Of a DNA stretch of 64,000 nucleotides, positions 53,618 to 61,241 are shown piece after piece. Below the pieces are notes generated by a model. That model was not told where the DNA came from and searched no databases. It saw only the letters and a list, made by a program, of their open reading frames with translations. Numbering within the stretch: the stretch's first letter is position 1; every line of letters begins with the position of its first letter. The position numbers and the translations under genes were made by a program. This stretch comes from Streptomyces spororaveus (GTDB lineage Bacteria; Actinomycetota; Actinomycetes; Streptomycetales; Streptomycetaceae). The stretch covers positions 7,887,501 through 7,951,500 of the forward strand of contig NZ_BNED01000005.1 of the NCBI RefSeq assembly GCF_016755875.1, in the 5' to 3' direction.

Positions 53618-54497
53618 ATGGGGCGGGGTGATCTGACGAATGCGGAGTGGGTGCGGCTTGAACCACACCTGCCTGCCGTCGGACTGCGCGGCGGACGCTG
53701 GAGTGACCACAGGCAGATGGTCAACGGGATCCTCTTCCGGGTGCGGACCGGGATCCCGTGGCGGGATCTTCCCGAGCGATTCGGCAGCTGGAAGACCGTC
53801 TACGAACGTCACCGGCGCTGGTCAGCCGACGGTACTTGGGATCGGATTCTCCGGGCGGTTCAGGCCGATACCGACCTGGCGGGCCGACTCGACTGGAGCA
53901 TGGTGGGCGTCGACTCGACAATGTGCCGGGCCCACCAGCACGCGGCCGGGGCCCGCAAGACCACCCCGAGGGTCCCGAAAAAAGAACGACGCCTCGAAAC
54001 CACCGCCCCGACGAGGGACTCGGCCGGTCCCGGGGCGGCCTGACCTGCAAGATCCACCTCGCCGGCGAGGGCGGCTGCCGCCCGCTCGCCCTGCTGGTCC
54101 CCCGGGCCAGTGGGGCGATGCACCCCAGTTCACCGAAGTGCTCGCCCGGATCTTTGTCGCCCGACCAGGGGGCGGACGCCCCCGCACCAGGCCGGACCAC
54201 GTCAGCGGCGACAAGGCATACAGCTCACGCCGCAACCGCAGTTACCTGCGGTGACGCCAGATCAAGCACACGATCCCCGAACCGAAGGACCAGCGGGCCA
54301 ACCGCAAACGCCGCGGGAGCAAGGGCGGCCGGCCCACCGGCTTCGACAGCGAGCTCTACAAGCGCCGCAACGAAGTCGAACGGACCATCAACCGGCTCAA
54401 ACACCACCGGGCCGTCGCCACCCGCTACGACAAACGCGTCTACGTATTCCAGGGCACCGTCGTCGCCGCCTCGATCCGCCTCTGGCCCCGCCCGTGA
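53618..54497 (+). pseudogene. IS5-family transposase, frameshifted
   Basis: ATG 53618 opens a transposase (DLTNAEWVRLEPHLPAVG, GILFRVRTGIPWRDLPERFG, VDSTMCRAHQHAAGA) that loses frame near 53990. Homology resumes in other frames: SRGGLTCKIHLAGEGG, DHVSGDKAYSSRRNR, and IPEPKDQRANRKRRGSKGGR with YKRRNEVERTINRLKHHRAVA to TGA 54495-54497. At least two shifts and an in-frame stop at 54252 make it inactive unless frameshifted translation is used. The DDE Asp (VDST, GDKAY) and Glu (RNEVERT) sites are still readable. Confidence 0.85.
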
Positions 54498-54509
54498 TCC
54501 GCCGAATGG

Positions 54510-55283
54510 CTACTCGCCCGAGCTCGCAGCCAAGGGTGGTACCTCAAGGATGAAGAAGAGGAAGCAGGGTTTGGCCGAGAGGGCGTGGAAGTCATCGGGG
54601 AACAGCTCACGGGCGGCTGGGTCGGGTTGCGGCTCGCTGATGACGGAGAGGCGGAAGCCGGCGGTGGTGAAGGCCTCGGTCATCGCGTGCAGTGGCTTGC
54701 GCCAGAACCTCATCGGGGCGGACTGCCCGCTGAAGGTCCAGTCGAAGGTATAGCTGGTGGTCGCGAAGTAGTCGGGCCGGGGATCCTTGATCGTGTAGGC
54801 CACGAAAGGGTGGTCCACCGACGCGATCAGTCGGCCGCCGGGCCTGATCACTCGCCGCAACTCGGCCAGTGTCGGCCCCCAGTCCTCAAGGTAGTGCAGC
54901 ACCAGCGACGCAACCACGTCGTCGAACGCATCATCGTCGAACGGCAGAGGGCCGTTCAGGTCGACCGCGCGCAGGGCGACGTCATTGCCCAGCCGCCGTC
55001 TCGCCAACGCCAGCATCCCGGCGCTGGCGTCGATGCCGGTGACGACCGCGCCGCGGTCGCGTAGCGCGGCGGACAGCGGGCCCGAGCCGCAACCCGCGTC
55101 CAGGACCTGACGGCCAGCCACGTCTCCGGCGAGGGCCAGCATCGCGGGCCGCTCGTAGTACGCGTTCACCAGACTGTTCTCGTTCTCTGCCGAGTACGCC
55201 TCAGCAAAACTGTCGTAGTCATTCGCCAGGACCGGGACTGCGGGCTGGGCGAGAACTTCTGGCCGGTTGGGTAAGCGTTCCAT
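54510..55283 (-). CDS. class I SAM-dependent methyltransferase (IS passenger)
   Basis: A 257-residue methyltransferase with motif I VLDAGCGSGPLSAALRDRG (about residues 60-78), the acidic loop TGIDASAGML, LPFDDDAFDDVVASLVLHYL and RVIRPGGRLI. It is intact, unlike the transposase beside it. It starts 40 bp inside the right end of the element and converges on the transposase. Its substrate is unknown; UbiE/small-molecule methyltransferases are the nearest type. Moderately less extreme codon bias than its surroundings fits arrival with the element. Confidence 0.85.
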   Translation of the reverse strand: MERLPNRPEVLAQPAVPVLANDYDSFAEAYSAENENSLVNAYYERPAMLALAGDVAGRQVLDAGCGSGPLSAALRDRGAVVTGIDASAGMLALARRRLGNDVALRAVDLNGPLPFDDDAFDDVVASLVLHYLEDWGPTLAELRRVIRPGGRLIASVDHPFVAYTIKDPRPDYFATTSYTFDWTFSGQSAPMRFWRKPLHAMTEAFTTAGFRLSVISEPQPDPAARELFPDDFHALSAKPCFLFFILEVPPLAASSGE

Positions 55284-55322
55284 CGTCGCAGCCTAGTAGT
55301 CACATGATCCGCCGGACAGGCT

Positions 55323-55480
55323 CTAGTCGACCGTCAAGTCGAAGCGATCCGATCCGTTCGCCGGGTTCGGGCGCTGCAGAGCCTTCAGGACCGTTGTCTT
55401 GCCCGGTTCGTTCTTGCCGATCAGGCAGGTGACGTCATTCTCGACCGTCGTCACGAACACGAACGGTCCGTTCGGGCAGC
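55323..55480 (-). pseudogene. P-loop half of the AAA/OLD-like ATPase gene
   Basis: The minus strand reads VTTVENDVTCLIGKNEPGKT followed by TVLKALQRPNPANGSDRF. GKNEPGKTT is a Walker A typical of OLD/RecF-like ATPases (normally GKNESGKTT). The frame stops at the right end of the IS. Together with 53320-53560 it represents one gene cut by the insertion. Confidence 0.6.
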
Positions 55481-55639
55481 CCGCGCGGCGGCGTGGTGCA
55501 GTACGGCGTGGGCGATCAGTCCGAAGTCGGGGCCGGCTGAGCGGTGGATCCGGCAGCCGGGGACACAGAAAGCCGCACCGTCGTTCCGCATCGACGGGGA
55601 CCGTGGCGTAACGGTGTGGTCGTCGACCGATCACCCTGG

Positions 55640-55850
55640 TCTCTCCCTTCCTCCGCCCTCGTCTTCCGTCTCGCCCACACGATCCGGGAGCCTCGGATGA
55701 TGGCCACCCGCAGTGCGCATCCGCCCAACGGCGCCGCACGTCAGCGACGGCGTTCGGGATCTCGTGGGGCGTCGTCCACTCCTCGGCGTGGACGAGGTGC
55801 AACGGCACCTTGCGGAGGTATGCCTCACGGGCGGCCCAGTGGGCCGCCGC
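55640..55850 (-). pseudogene. N-terminal fragment of a universal stress protein
   Basis: The minus strand reads HWAAREAYLRKVPLHLVHAE, then EWTTPHEIPNAVADVRRRW, the helix-strand unit near the start of USP domains. It lacks a start and is joined head-on, out of frame, to the truncated CBS gene at about 55850. The rest of the USP is lost. Confidence 0.5.
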
Positions 55851-56190
55851 GATGTGCTTCCATCAGCCTGGCGGCTTCTGCCACAGTCCAGTCGGGCTTC
55901 GCACACACGGCAGGAGCCGACATCAGTTCTTCGGCCCGCAAAGCCTCCGCTTCGTCCTGCTCCCAGGACTCGCGCGCGGGAAGCGACCGGAAGTACTCGC
56001 CCTGATCCGCGGACTTCGCCAGCAGGTCCCTCTCCGAGATGACGCCCAGGGGCCGTCCGGCGGCGTCGACGACCGGGACTGCTGATACCTGCCGCTCGGT
56101 CAGCGTTCGGACGATGTCCTTGAAGGCCGCATTCGGGGGGACGGTGATGGCCTTCCGGGTCATCAGTTCGCGTACTTCTCGATGTCTCAT
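55825..56190 (-). CDS. truncated CBS-domain protein
   Basis: A 121-residue protein. One full CBS motif (TRKAITVPPNAAFKDIVRTL, VSAVPVVDAAGRPLGVISER) and the first part of a second (APAVCAKPDWTVAEAARLMEAH) are present. Normal relatives continue for another 25-100 residues; here it runs into USP-like DNA in the wrong frame and stops. ATG 56190 has AGGAA 6 bp upstream (ATG 56196 is possible). A deletion probably fused two stress genes. It may still be expressed but is likely impaired. Confidence 0.65.
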   Translation of the reverse strand: MRHREVRELMTRKAITVPPNAAFKDIVRTLTERQVSAVPVVDAAGRPLGVISERDLLAKSADQGEYFRSLPARESWEQDEAEALRAEELMSAPAVCAKPDWTVAEAARLMEAHRGGPLGRP

Positions 56191-56305
56191 GGTCATTTCC
56201 TAGCGCTCGTTGGCGGTCGGCGCTCCGACCGACATGCCATTGAACGTGGCGGCCGACCTGACGCCTGCGGACACCGCGGACGAGAACAGGGCTGTGCCTG
56301 CGCAC

Positions 56306-56959
56306 CTACGCAGCGGCCGGCGCTTGGAGCCGACAGCGGACATCGACGATTCCTTCGACCGACCGGGTGAGGTGTTCGGCCATCGGGATCACGTCGCGGT
56401 CACAGACCTCGCCGGTCAGGGCGGCGATGCCCTGGGAGACGGTGACTCCCACCGCTTCGTGGGAGAGGGGGAAGAGGCGCTCGACGACGTCGTGGCGGAT
56501 CTCGGCGGCCAGCTCCTCGTCGCTGCGGAGGAAGACCTTGAGGAGGTCGGTGCGGCTGACGATGCCCTGGAGTGTGCCGTCGGCGTCGACCACCGGGAGT
56601 CGCTTGATGTGGCGGTGCGCCATCAGGCGGGCGGCCCGGGGCAGGGTGGCGTCGGGGCGGATCGTGACCGCGGGTGTCGTCATCAGCTCCTCGGCCCGCG
56701 TGGAGCCGGCCTTGGCGGTGTCGCCGAGGCGGCGCATCTGTTCGATCAGGCCGGGGTTGCGCTCGTGGAACTCCTCCTTGGCCAGAAGGTCGGCCTCGGA
56801 GACCACGCCGACGACGCGGCCCTCGCCTTCGACAACGGGGAGGGCGGTGACCTTCCACCGCTCCATCGCGGCGGCGATGTCCTTGAAGCCGGTCGAGGGG
56901 GTGACCGCGATGACTTTGCTGGTCATCACGTCGGCGACGGTGTACGGGGTGGAGGTCAT
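56306..56959 (-). CDS. CBS-pair and BON domain protein
   Basis: A 217-residue protein. Two CBS motifs (VIAVTPSTGFKDIAAAMERW / VTALPVVEGEGRVVGVVSEA and AVTIRPDATLPRAARLMAHR / IKRLPVVDADGTLQGIVSRT) form a Bateman module for adenine nucleotides. A C-terminal BON domain (about 145-215, VTVSQGIAALTGEVCDRDVI) may contact membrane or phospholipid. Such proteins are typical members of hypoxia/dormancy regulons in actinobacteria. It is in the same direction as the neighbouring stress genes. Confidence 0.9.
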   Translation of the reverse strand: MTSTPYTVADVMTSKVIAVTPSTGFKDIAAAMERWKVTALPVVEGEGRVVGVVSEADLLAKEEFHERNPGLIEQMRRLGDTAKAGSTRAEELMTTPAVTIRPDATLPRAARLMAHRHIKRLPVVDADGTLQGIVSRTDLLKVFLRSDEELAAEIRHDVVERLFPLSHEAVGVTVSQGIAALTGEVCDRDVIPMAEHLTRSVEGIVDVRCRLQAPAAA

Positions 56960-56968
56960 GGCGAGTCC

Positions 56969-57070
56969 TCAGCGTGCGGAGGCGAGCGGGGCGCCGCTGC
57001 CGAAGGGGGCGAAAAGATCGAGGAGGCGGGTACGGGCGGTGCCGAGCCGATGGAAGATGACGGCGCTCAC
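56969..57070 (-). CDS. possible 33-residue small protein
   Basis: GTG 57070, preceded closely by AAGGAG, opens a short frame reading VSAVIFHRLGTARTRLLDLF, then APFGSGAPLASAR, between the MBL and CBS-BON genes. It could be a real small protein or a leader that couples translation. There is no family evidence. Confidence 0.3.
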   Translation of the reverse strand: MSAVIFHRLGTARTRLLDLFAPFGSGAPLASAR

Positions 57071-57153
57071 GGCTCCTTCGTTCCCACCCTGCCTTGCCGG
57101 GTACGGCACCGCGAGGGCCGCACGGGTCAGGCCGCAGGGCCATACGGCCCGGG

Positions 57154-58539
57154 TCAGCGGACCAGGACGGCCTCGCCGGATTTGGGTACGACGGCGGTCC
57201 ATCCCAGCTCGTGGTCGATGCGGTCCCGAAGGGCCTCGGCCGCGGTCTCCTCGCCGTGGACGAGGTAGGTGGCGTGCGGGGGTGGGGCGGCGCGCAGCCA
57301 GTCGATGATCTGGTCGGCGTCGGCGTCGGCGTCGGCGTGGTACTCGCCGAACATCTTGAGCGTGCGGGCGCCGTCGGCCAGGTCGCGGGCGCGGGTGCCC
57401 TCGGCGGCGAAGCCGACGATGACCACGGCGTTGCGCGGGTCGGGCAGGATCCGGTGGAGGTGGTGCAGGACGCGGCCGCCGGTGGCCATGCCTGCGGACG
57501 AGACGATGATCGCCGGCCCGCTGGCGTTGTTGATGTCGATGGATTCCTGCACGGTGCGGGCGGCCAGGAAGGGCTCGGGGCTGATGGATTCCTCTCCGTG
57601 GGAGAGGATCTCCGGCCGGATCTCGGGGGAGCGACCGCGCAGGGCGTCGCGGTAGACGTCCAGTGCGGCCAGGGCCATGGGGCTGTCGACGTAGACCGGA
57701 ACGTGGCGGGGCAGGGTGCCGTCGCTGCGCAGAGCGGCGAGTTCGTGCAGGACGACCTCGGTGCGGTCGATCGCGAAGGCGGGGATGACCACGGTTCCGC
57801 CCCGGGAGAGTGCGCGGGTGATCACCGAGGCGAATGCGTGCCGTGCGCTCTCGTGGTCGTGGCGACGGTTGCCGTACGTCGACTCCATCAGCAGGACGTC
57901 GGCGCCGGAGAACGGCTCGGGCGGCAGGAGCAGCGGGTGGCCGGGGAGGCAGAGGTCGCCGCTGACGGCGAGGGGGTGGCCGTCCTCCAGGGTCAGGTGC
58001 GCCCAGGCGGAGCCGAGGATGTGACCGCCGTGGTGCAGCGTCAGCTTCGTGCCGGCCATGATCTCGATCTCTCTGCCCACCGGTACCGGGTCGAAGTACT
58101 CGATCGTGCGGTCGACGTCGTCATCGTCGTAGAGCGGTTTGGCGGGCCGGTGCTTGGACCAGCCGTGCTGGCTGGCGTGCTCGGCGGCCTCCATCTGGAG
58201 GCGGGCGCTGTCGCGGAGGACGATCTCGGCGAGGCGGGCGGTGGTGGCGCTGGTGAGGATCGGTCCGCGGAATCCGTGTCGCACCAGGCGGGGCAGGTAT
58301 CCGCAGTGGTCCAGGTGGGCGTGTGTGACGACGACGGCGTGGATGTCGGAGGCGTCGCAGGGCAGCTTGTCCCAGTTGCGGCGTCGCAGGTCCGCGACAC
58401 CCTGGAAGAGTCCGCAGTCGACGAGGATCCGGGTGTGGTCGCTCTCGATCAGGAACTTGCTGCCGGTGACCGTCCGGACACCGCCGAGGAACCTCAGCAG
58501 CGCAGGACGGGAGGCGGGAGGCGGGGTCGACCGGGACAT
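57154..58539 (-). CDS. beta-CASP metallo-beta-lactamase fold hydrolase
   Basis: A 461-residue protein with the MBL zinc motif HAHLDH (about 72-77) and beta-CASP motifs [30 protein letters not shown] and YLVHGE. Members are RNases or RNA-processing enzymes (RNase J/CPSF-like, also archaeal aCPSF relatives). ATG 58539 has GGAGG 9 bp upstream. It is divergent from the alcohol dehydrogenase. Within a stress island it may reshape the RNA pool under hypoxia; that is inference. Confidence 0.9.
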   Translation of the reverse strand: MSRSTPPPASRPALLRFLGGVRTVTGSKFLIESDHTRILVDCGLFQGVADLRRRNWDKLPCDASDIHAVVVTHAHLDHCGYLPRLVRHGFRGPILTSATTARLAEIVLRDSARLQMEAAEHASQHGWSKHRPAKPLYDDDDVDRTIEYFDPVPVGREIEIMAGTKLTLHHGGHILGSAWAHLTLEDGHPLAVSGDLCLPGHPLLLPPEPFSGADVLLMESTYGNRRHDHESARHAFASVITRALSRGGTVVIPAFAIDRTEVVLHELAALRSDGTLPRHVPVYVDSPMALAALDVYRDALRGRSPEIRPEILSHGEESISPEPFLAARTVQESIDINNASGPAIIVSSAGMATGGRVLHHLHRILPDPRNAVVIVGFAAEGTRARDLADGARTLKMFGEYHADADADADQIIDWLRAAPPPHATYLVHGEETAAEALRDRIDHELGWTAVVPKSGEAVLVR

Positions 58540-58632
58540 GACAGCGGCCCTCCTTTCGCGGACGAGTGCCGGAGTCACCAGCGCATCCACCCACCCCGAC
58601 ACGACAGAGAGACCCCACTGGTCCCCTGGGAG

Positions 58633-58662
58633 GGGCCGACCGGCCCATGCGGGACCGAGGTC
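58633..58662. promoter_or_regulatory. DevR/OsdR-like G-rich dyads between divergent stress genes
   Basis: GGGCC-GACC-GGCCC (58633-58646) and GACC-GA-GGTC (58653-58662) lie between the divergent beta-CASP and alcohol dehydrogenase genes. They resemble the GGGACC/GGCCC-type palindromes bound by DevR/OsdR dormancy regulators in actinobacteria. Function is inferred from form and gene content only. Confidence 0.4.
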
Positions 58663-58717
58663 TGTGGGCACAGCCTGGCGGTGACCCCTTCCCGCGCAGC
58701 ACAGAGAGGCCGCAGTC

Positions 58718-59794
58718 ATGAAGGCACTCGTCTTCCAAGGCCCCGGGCAGACCTCCTGGCAGGACGCCCCGGACCCCGCGATCAAGGACGCTGCCGACGC
58801 GATCGTCAGGGTCGACGCCGTCACCATCTGCGGCACCGACCTGCACATCGTCAAGGGCGACGTACCCGAAGTGACACCCGGCCGGATCCTCGGCCACGAG
58901 GCCGTCGGAACCGTCGTCGAAACCGGCGGAGACGTGCGCAACGTGCGTCCCGGCGATCGCGTGCTGATCTCGTGCATCTCCTCCTGCGGCCGCTGCCGCT
59001 TCTGCCGAGAGGGCCACTACGGCCAGTGCCGCGGGGGCGGCGGCTGGGTCCTGGGCCACACCATCGACGGGACCCAGGCCGAATACGTACGCGTTCCGTT
59101 CGCCGACCTCTCCGTCCACCCCCTTCCGAGCGCCGTGAGCAGCCACGATGCCGTACTGCTCGCCGACATCTTCCCGACCTCCTACGAGGTGGGCGTACTC
59201 AACGGGAACGTGCGCCCCGGCGACACGGTCGTCGTCGTCGGTGCCGGACCCATCGGCCTGGCCGCCATCGCCACCGCAGGGCTCTACAGCCCCGGACGGA
59301 TCATCGCCGTCGACCTCGCCGCATCCCGGCTCAGCGCCGCGCGGGACCTCGGTGCCGACGCGACCGCGAACGCGGAGGAGGAGCCCGAGCGTCTGGTGGA
59401 GGACCTGACCGAGGGGCTCGGCGCCGACGTGGTCATCGAGGCCGTCGGCGTACCCGAGGCGTTCGAGATGTGCACCCGCATGGTCCGCCCCGGCGGACGC
59501 GTCGCCAACATAGGCGTCCACGGAAAGCCCGCCACCCTGCACCTCGAAGACCTCTGGATCAAGGACGTCACCATCACCACCGGCCTCGTCGACACCCACT
59601 CCACCCCCATGCTGCTGCGCATGATGGCCGCAGGCCGCCTCCCCGGGGCCGAGATGGTCACCCACCGCTTCGAGCTCGACCAGATGGAAGAGGCGTACGA
59701 CGTCTTCTCCCACGCCGGCGAAACCGGCGCCCTCAAAGTCGTGCTCGGCGGACCGCAGCACGACACGGTCGCCGTACCGCCCCAGGAGCGGTGA
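58718..59794 (+). CDS. zinc-dependent alcohol dehydrogenase
   Basis: A 358-residue medium-chain dehydrogenase. Catalytic zinc ligands are C38 (TICGTDLH) and the GHEAVG His/Glu. The structural zinc loop has four Cys in [19 protein letters not shown](P) binds at [12 protein letters not shown]. It is like the Zn-dehydrogenases of the S. coelicolor hypoxia cluster and threonine/sorbitol-type relatives. Its stop overlaps the next gene. Substrate unknown. Confidence 0.9.
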   Translation: MKALVFQGPGQTSWQDAPDPAIKDAADAIVRVDAVTICGTDLHIVKGDVPEVTPGRILGHEAVGTVVETGGDVRNVRPGDRVLISCISSCGRCRFCREGHYGQCRGGGGWVLGHTIDGTQAEYVRVPFADLSVHPLPSAVSSHDAVLLADIFPTSYEVGVLNGNVRPGDTVVVVGAGPIGLAAIATAGLYSPGRIIAVDLAASRLSAARDLGADATANAEEEPERLVEDLTEGLGADVVIEAVGVPEAFEMCTRMVRPGGRVANIGVHGKPATLHLEDLWIKDVTITTGLVDTHSTPMLLRMMAAGRLPGAEMVTHRFELDQMEEAYDVFSHAGETGALKVVLGGPQHDTVAVPPQER

Positions 59795-60486
59795 GTGCCG
59801 TGAAGAGCACGCCGAGCACCCGCCCCCAGCCGGCCGGCGAGACGGCCGGACGCACCGACCTCGGCCGCCGCATCGCAGCGCGCCGCACCGCCCTCGGTCT
59901 CAGCCGCGAAGAACTGGGCCGGAAATGCGGAGCCGACGTCCACTACATCACCTACCTGGAGGAGTACGCGGCCGCACCGGAGGTCGGCACGCTCCTCCGC
60001 GTCGCCGACGTGCTCGGTGTCAGGGTCGACGACCTGACCGGTGCGAGCGCCGGCCGAGTCCACGGGCGTTCCACCGCCCGCCGCGACACCGCGCTGGTCC
60101 CGCTGGAGGAGGACGAGTGCCGCATGCTGCTGGGCACCCACGGAGTGGGGCGCATCGCCGTCTTCACCTCTGAAGGCCCGGCTGTCCTCCCGGTCAACTA
60201 TCTGATCGCGGGCCCCGACATCGCGTTCCGCACGGCGGTGGACGCCCTCGCGGCCAGAGCGGCGGGCACACAGGTCGCCTTCGAGATCGACAACATCGAC
60301 GACGTCACCGCAGGCGGCTGGAGCGTCCTGGCCGTGGGCGAACTGGAAGCCGTCACGGAGGCCGGAGAGATCCAGCACCTGACGGCTACGGCCCGCTCCC
60401 AGCCCTGGGCGGGCGGACCGCGCACCCACTGGATGAAGCTCACCTCCGTCCGGCTGACCGGCCGTCGCGTGGTGCACGAGTCATGA
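59791..60486 (+). CDS. HTH (XRE) plus pyridoxamine-oxidase-like flavin-binding protein
   Basis: A 231-residue two-domain protein. An XRE helix-turn-helix (about 20-80: LGRRIAARRTALGLSREELG, then YITYLEEYAAAPEVGTLLRV) is joined to a split-barrel PNPOx-like domain (about 100-230: DECRMLLGTHGVGRIAVFTS, VLPVNYLIAGPDIAFRT). Such fusions may sense flavin, F420 or heme and control stress genes. GTG 59791 overlaps the dehydrogenase stop; GTG 59800 is in frame and better spaced from AGGAG. It overlaps the HAD gene downstream. Confidence 0.85.
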   Translation: MSAVKSTPSTRPQPAGETAGRTDLGRRIAARRTALGLSREELGRKCGADVHYITYLEEYAAAPEVGTLLRVADVLGVRVDDLTGASAGRVHGRSTARRDTALVPLEEDECRMLLGTHGVGRIAVFTSEGPAVLPVNYLIAGPDIAFRTAVDALAARAAGTQVAFEIDNIDDVTAGGWSVLAVGELEAVTEAGEIQHLTATARSQPWAGGPRTHWMKLTSVRLTGRRVVHES

Positions 60487-61241
60487 GCGAAGTGGACGCG
60501 GTCGTCTTCGACACCGACGGGGTGCTTCTCGCGACGGCGGTCCGCCACGCGGCCGCGTGGAAGACGGCCTTCGACGGCTGCCTCACGCAATGGCGGCCTT
60601 CCCCTTCCGGCGAACCACCTCGGGCGTTCGACGCCGTCCGCGAGTACCGGGACCTGGTCGACGGCAGGTCCCGCCTCGACGGCGTACGCGCGTTCCTCGC
60701 CTCACGCCACATCGACCTGCCTCCCGGCACGCCGCGGGACCCGCCGGGGTGCGCCACCGTCCACGCGGTCGCGGCCCGCAAGGAGCAGATCTTCTCCGAG
60801 GCGCTCCGGACCCGCGGTGTCGACGTCTTCGACGACGTCCGCCCCACGCTCCGGCGGCTACGGGAGACGGGCGTCAGGTGTGCGGCCGTCTCGGCCTCCC
60901 GGCACGCCCGCCTCCTCCTGGAGGTCACACGACTCGACGGCCTCTTCGACGCCGTGGTGGACGGTCAGGACGCCGCCGCACTGGCCCTGCCGGGAAAACC
61001 CGACCCCGCCCTCTTCCTCGAAGCCGCAGCCCGCCTCGGCACGGATCCGGCGCGGGCCGCCGTGGTGGAAGACGCCCTCGTCGGCGTGGAAGCCGGGCAC
61101 CGGGGGCGTTTCCACCTGGTCGTGGGACTCGACCGGGATGACGACGCACACACGGACGAGGCGCTGCTCGCGCACGGTGCCCACCTCGTGCTCCCCGGCC
61201 TGACCGGACTGCCCGCCGCCCTCGAAGACGGCCGCCCGTGA
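60483..61241 (+). CDS. HAD-family phosphatase / beta-phosphoglucomutase-like
   Basis: A 252-residue HAD enzyme. Motif I is VFDTDGVLL (D9, D11), motif II Ser lies in AAVSASRHARLL, motif III Lys is in LPGKPDPALF and motif IV Asp is in AVVEDALVGVEAG. Beta-phosphoglucomutases of this kind are regularly paired with GH65 phosphorylases, as here; together they turn a disaccharide into glucose-6-phosphate via beta-glucose-1-phosphate. It overlaps both neighbours (ATGA and GTGA). Confidence 0.9.
   Translation: MSEVDAVVFDTDGVLLATAVRHAAAWKTAFDGCLTQWRPSPSGEPPRAFDAVREYRDLVDGRSRLDGVRAFLASRHIDLPPGTPRDPPGCATVHAVAARKEQIFSEALRTRGVDVFDDVRPTLRRLRETGVRCAAVSASRHARLLLEVTRLDGLFDAVVDGQDAAALALPGKPDPALFLEAAARLGTDPARAAVVEDALVGVEAGHRGRFHLVVGLDRDDDAHTDEALLAHGAHLVLPGLTGLPAALEDGRP

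Larger units (their letters stand above)
53561..55326 (+). mobile_element. IS5-like insertion with a methyltransferase passenger
   Basis: The left end (53561-53581) and right end (reverse of 55306-55326) are imperfect inverted repeats matching at 17 of 21 positions, sharing CTAG, TGTCCG and CGGATC. CTAG at both outer ends fits a target duplication. Inside are a frameshifted IS5-type transposase (plus strand) and a complete class I methyltransferase (minus strand) that ends 12 bp from it. The element splits an ATPase gene. The passenger makes it longer (about 1.77 kb) than simple IS5 elements (about 0.9-1.2 kb). Confidence 0.62.

Noticed and set aside
57094..59790. Long plus-strand extension upstream of the HTH-PNPOx gene
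   Set aside because: It is antisense to the beta-CASP gene and out of frame with the dehydrogenase; only the segment after 59791 is protein-like.
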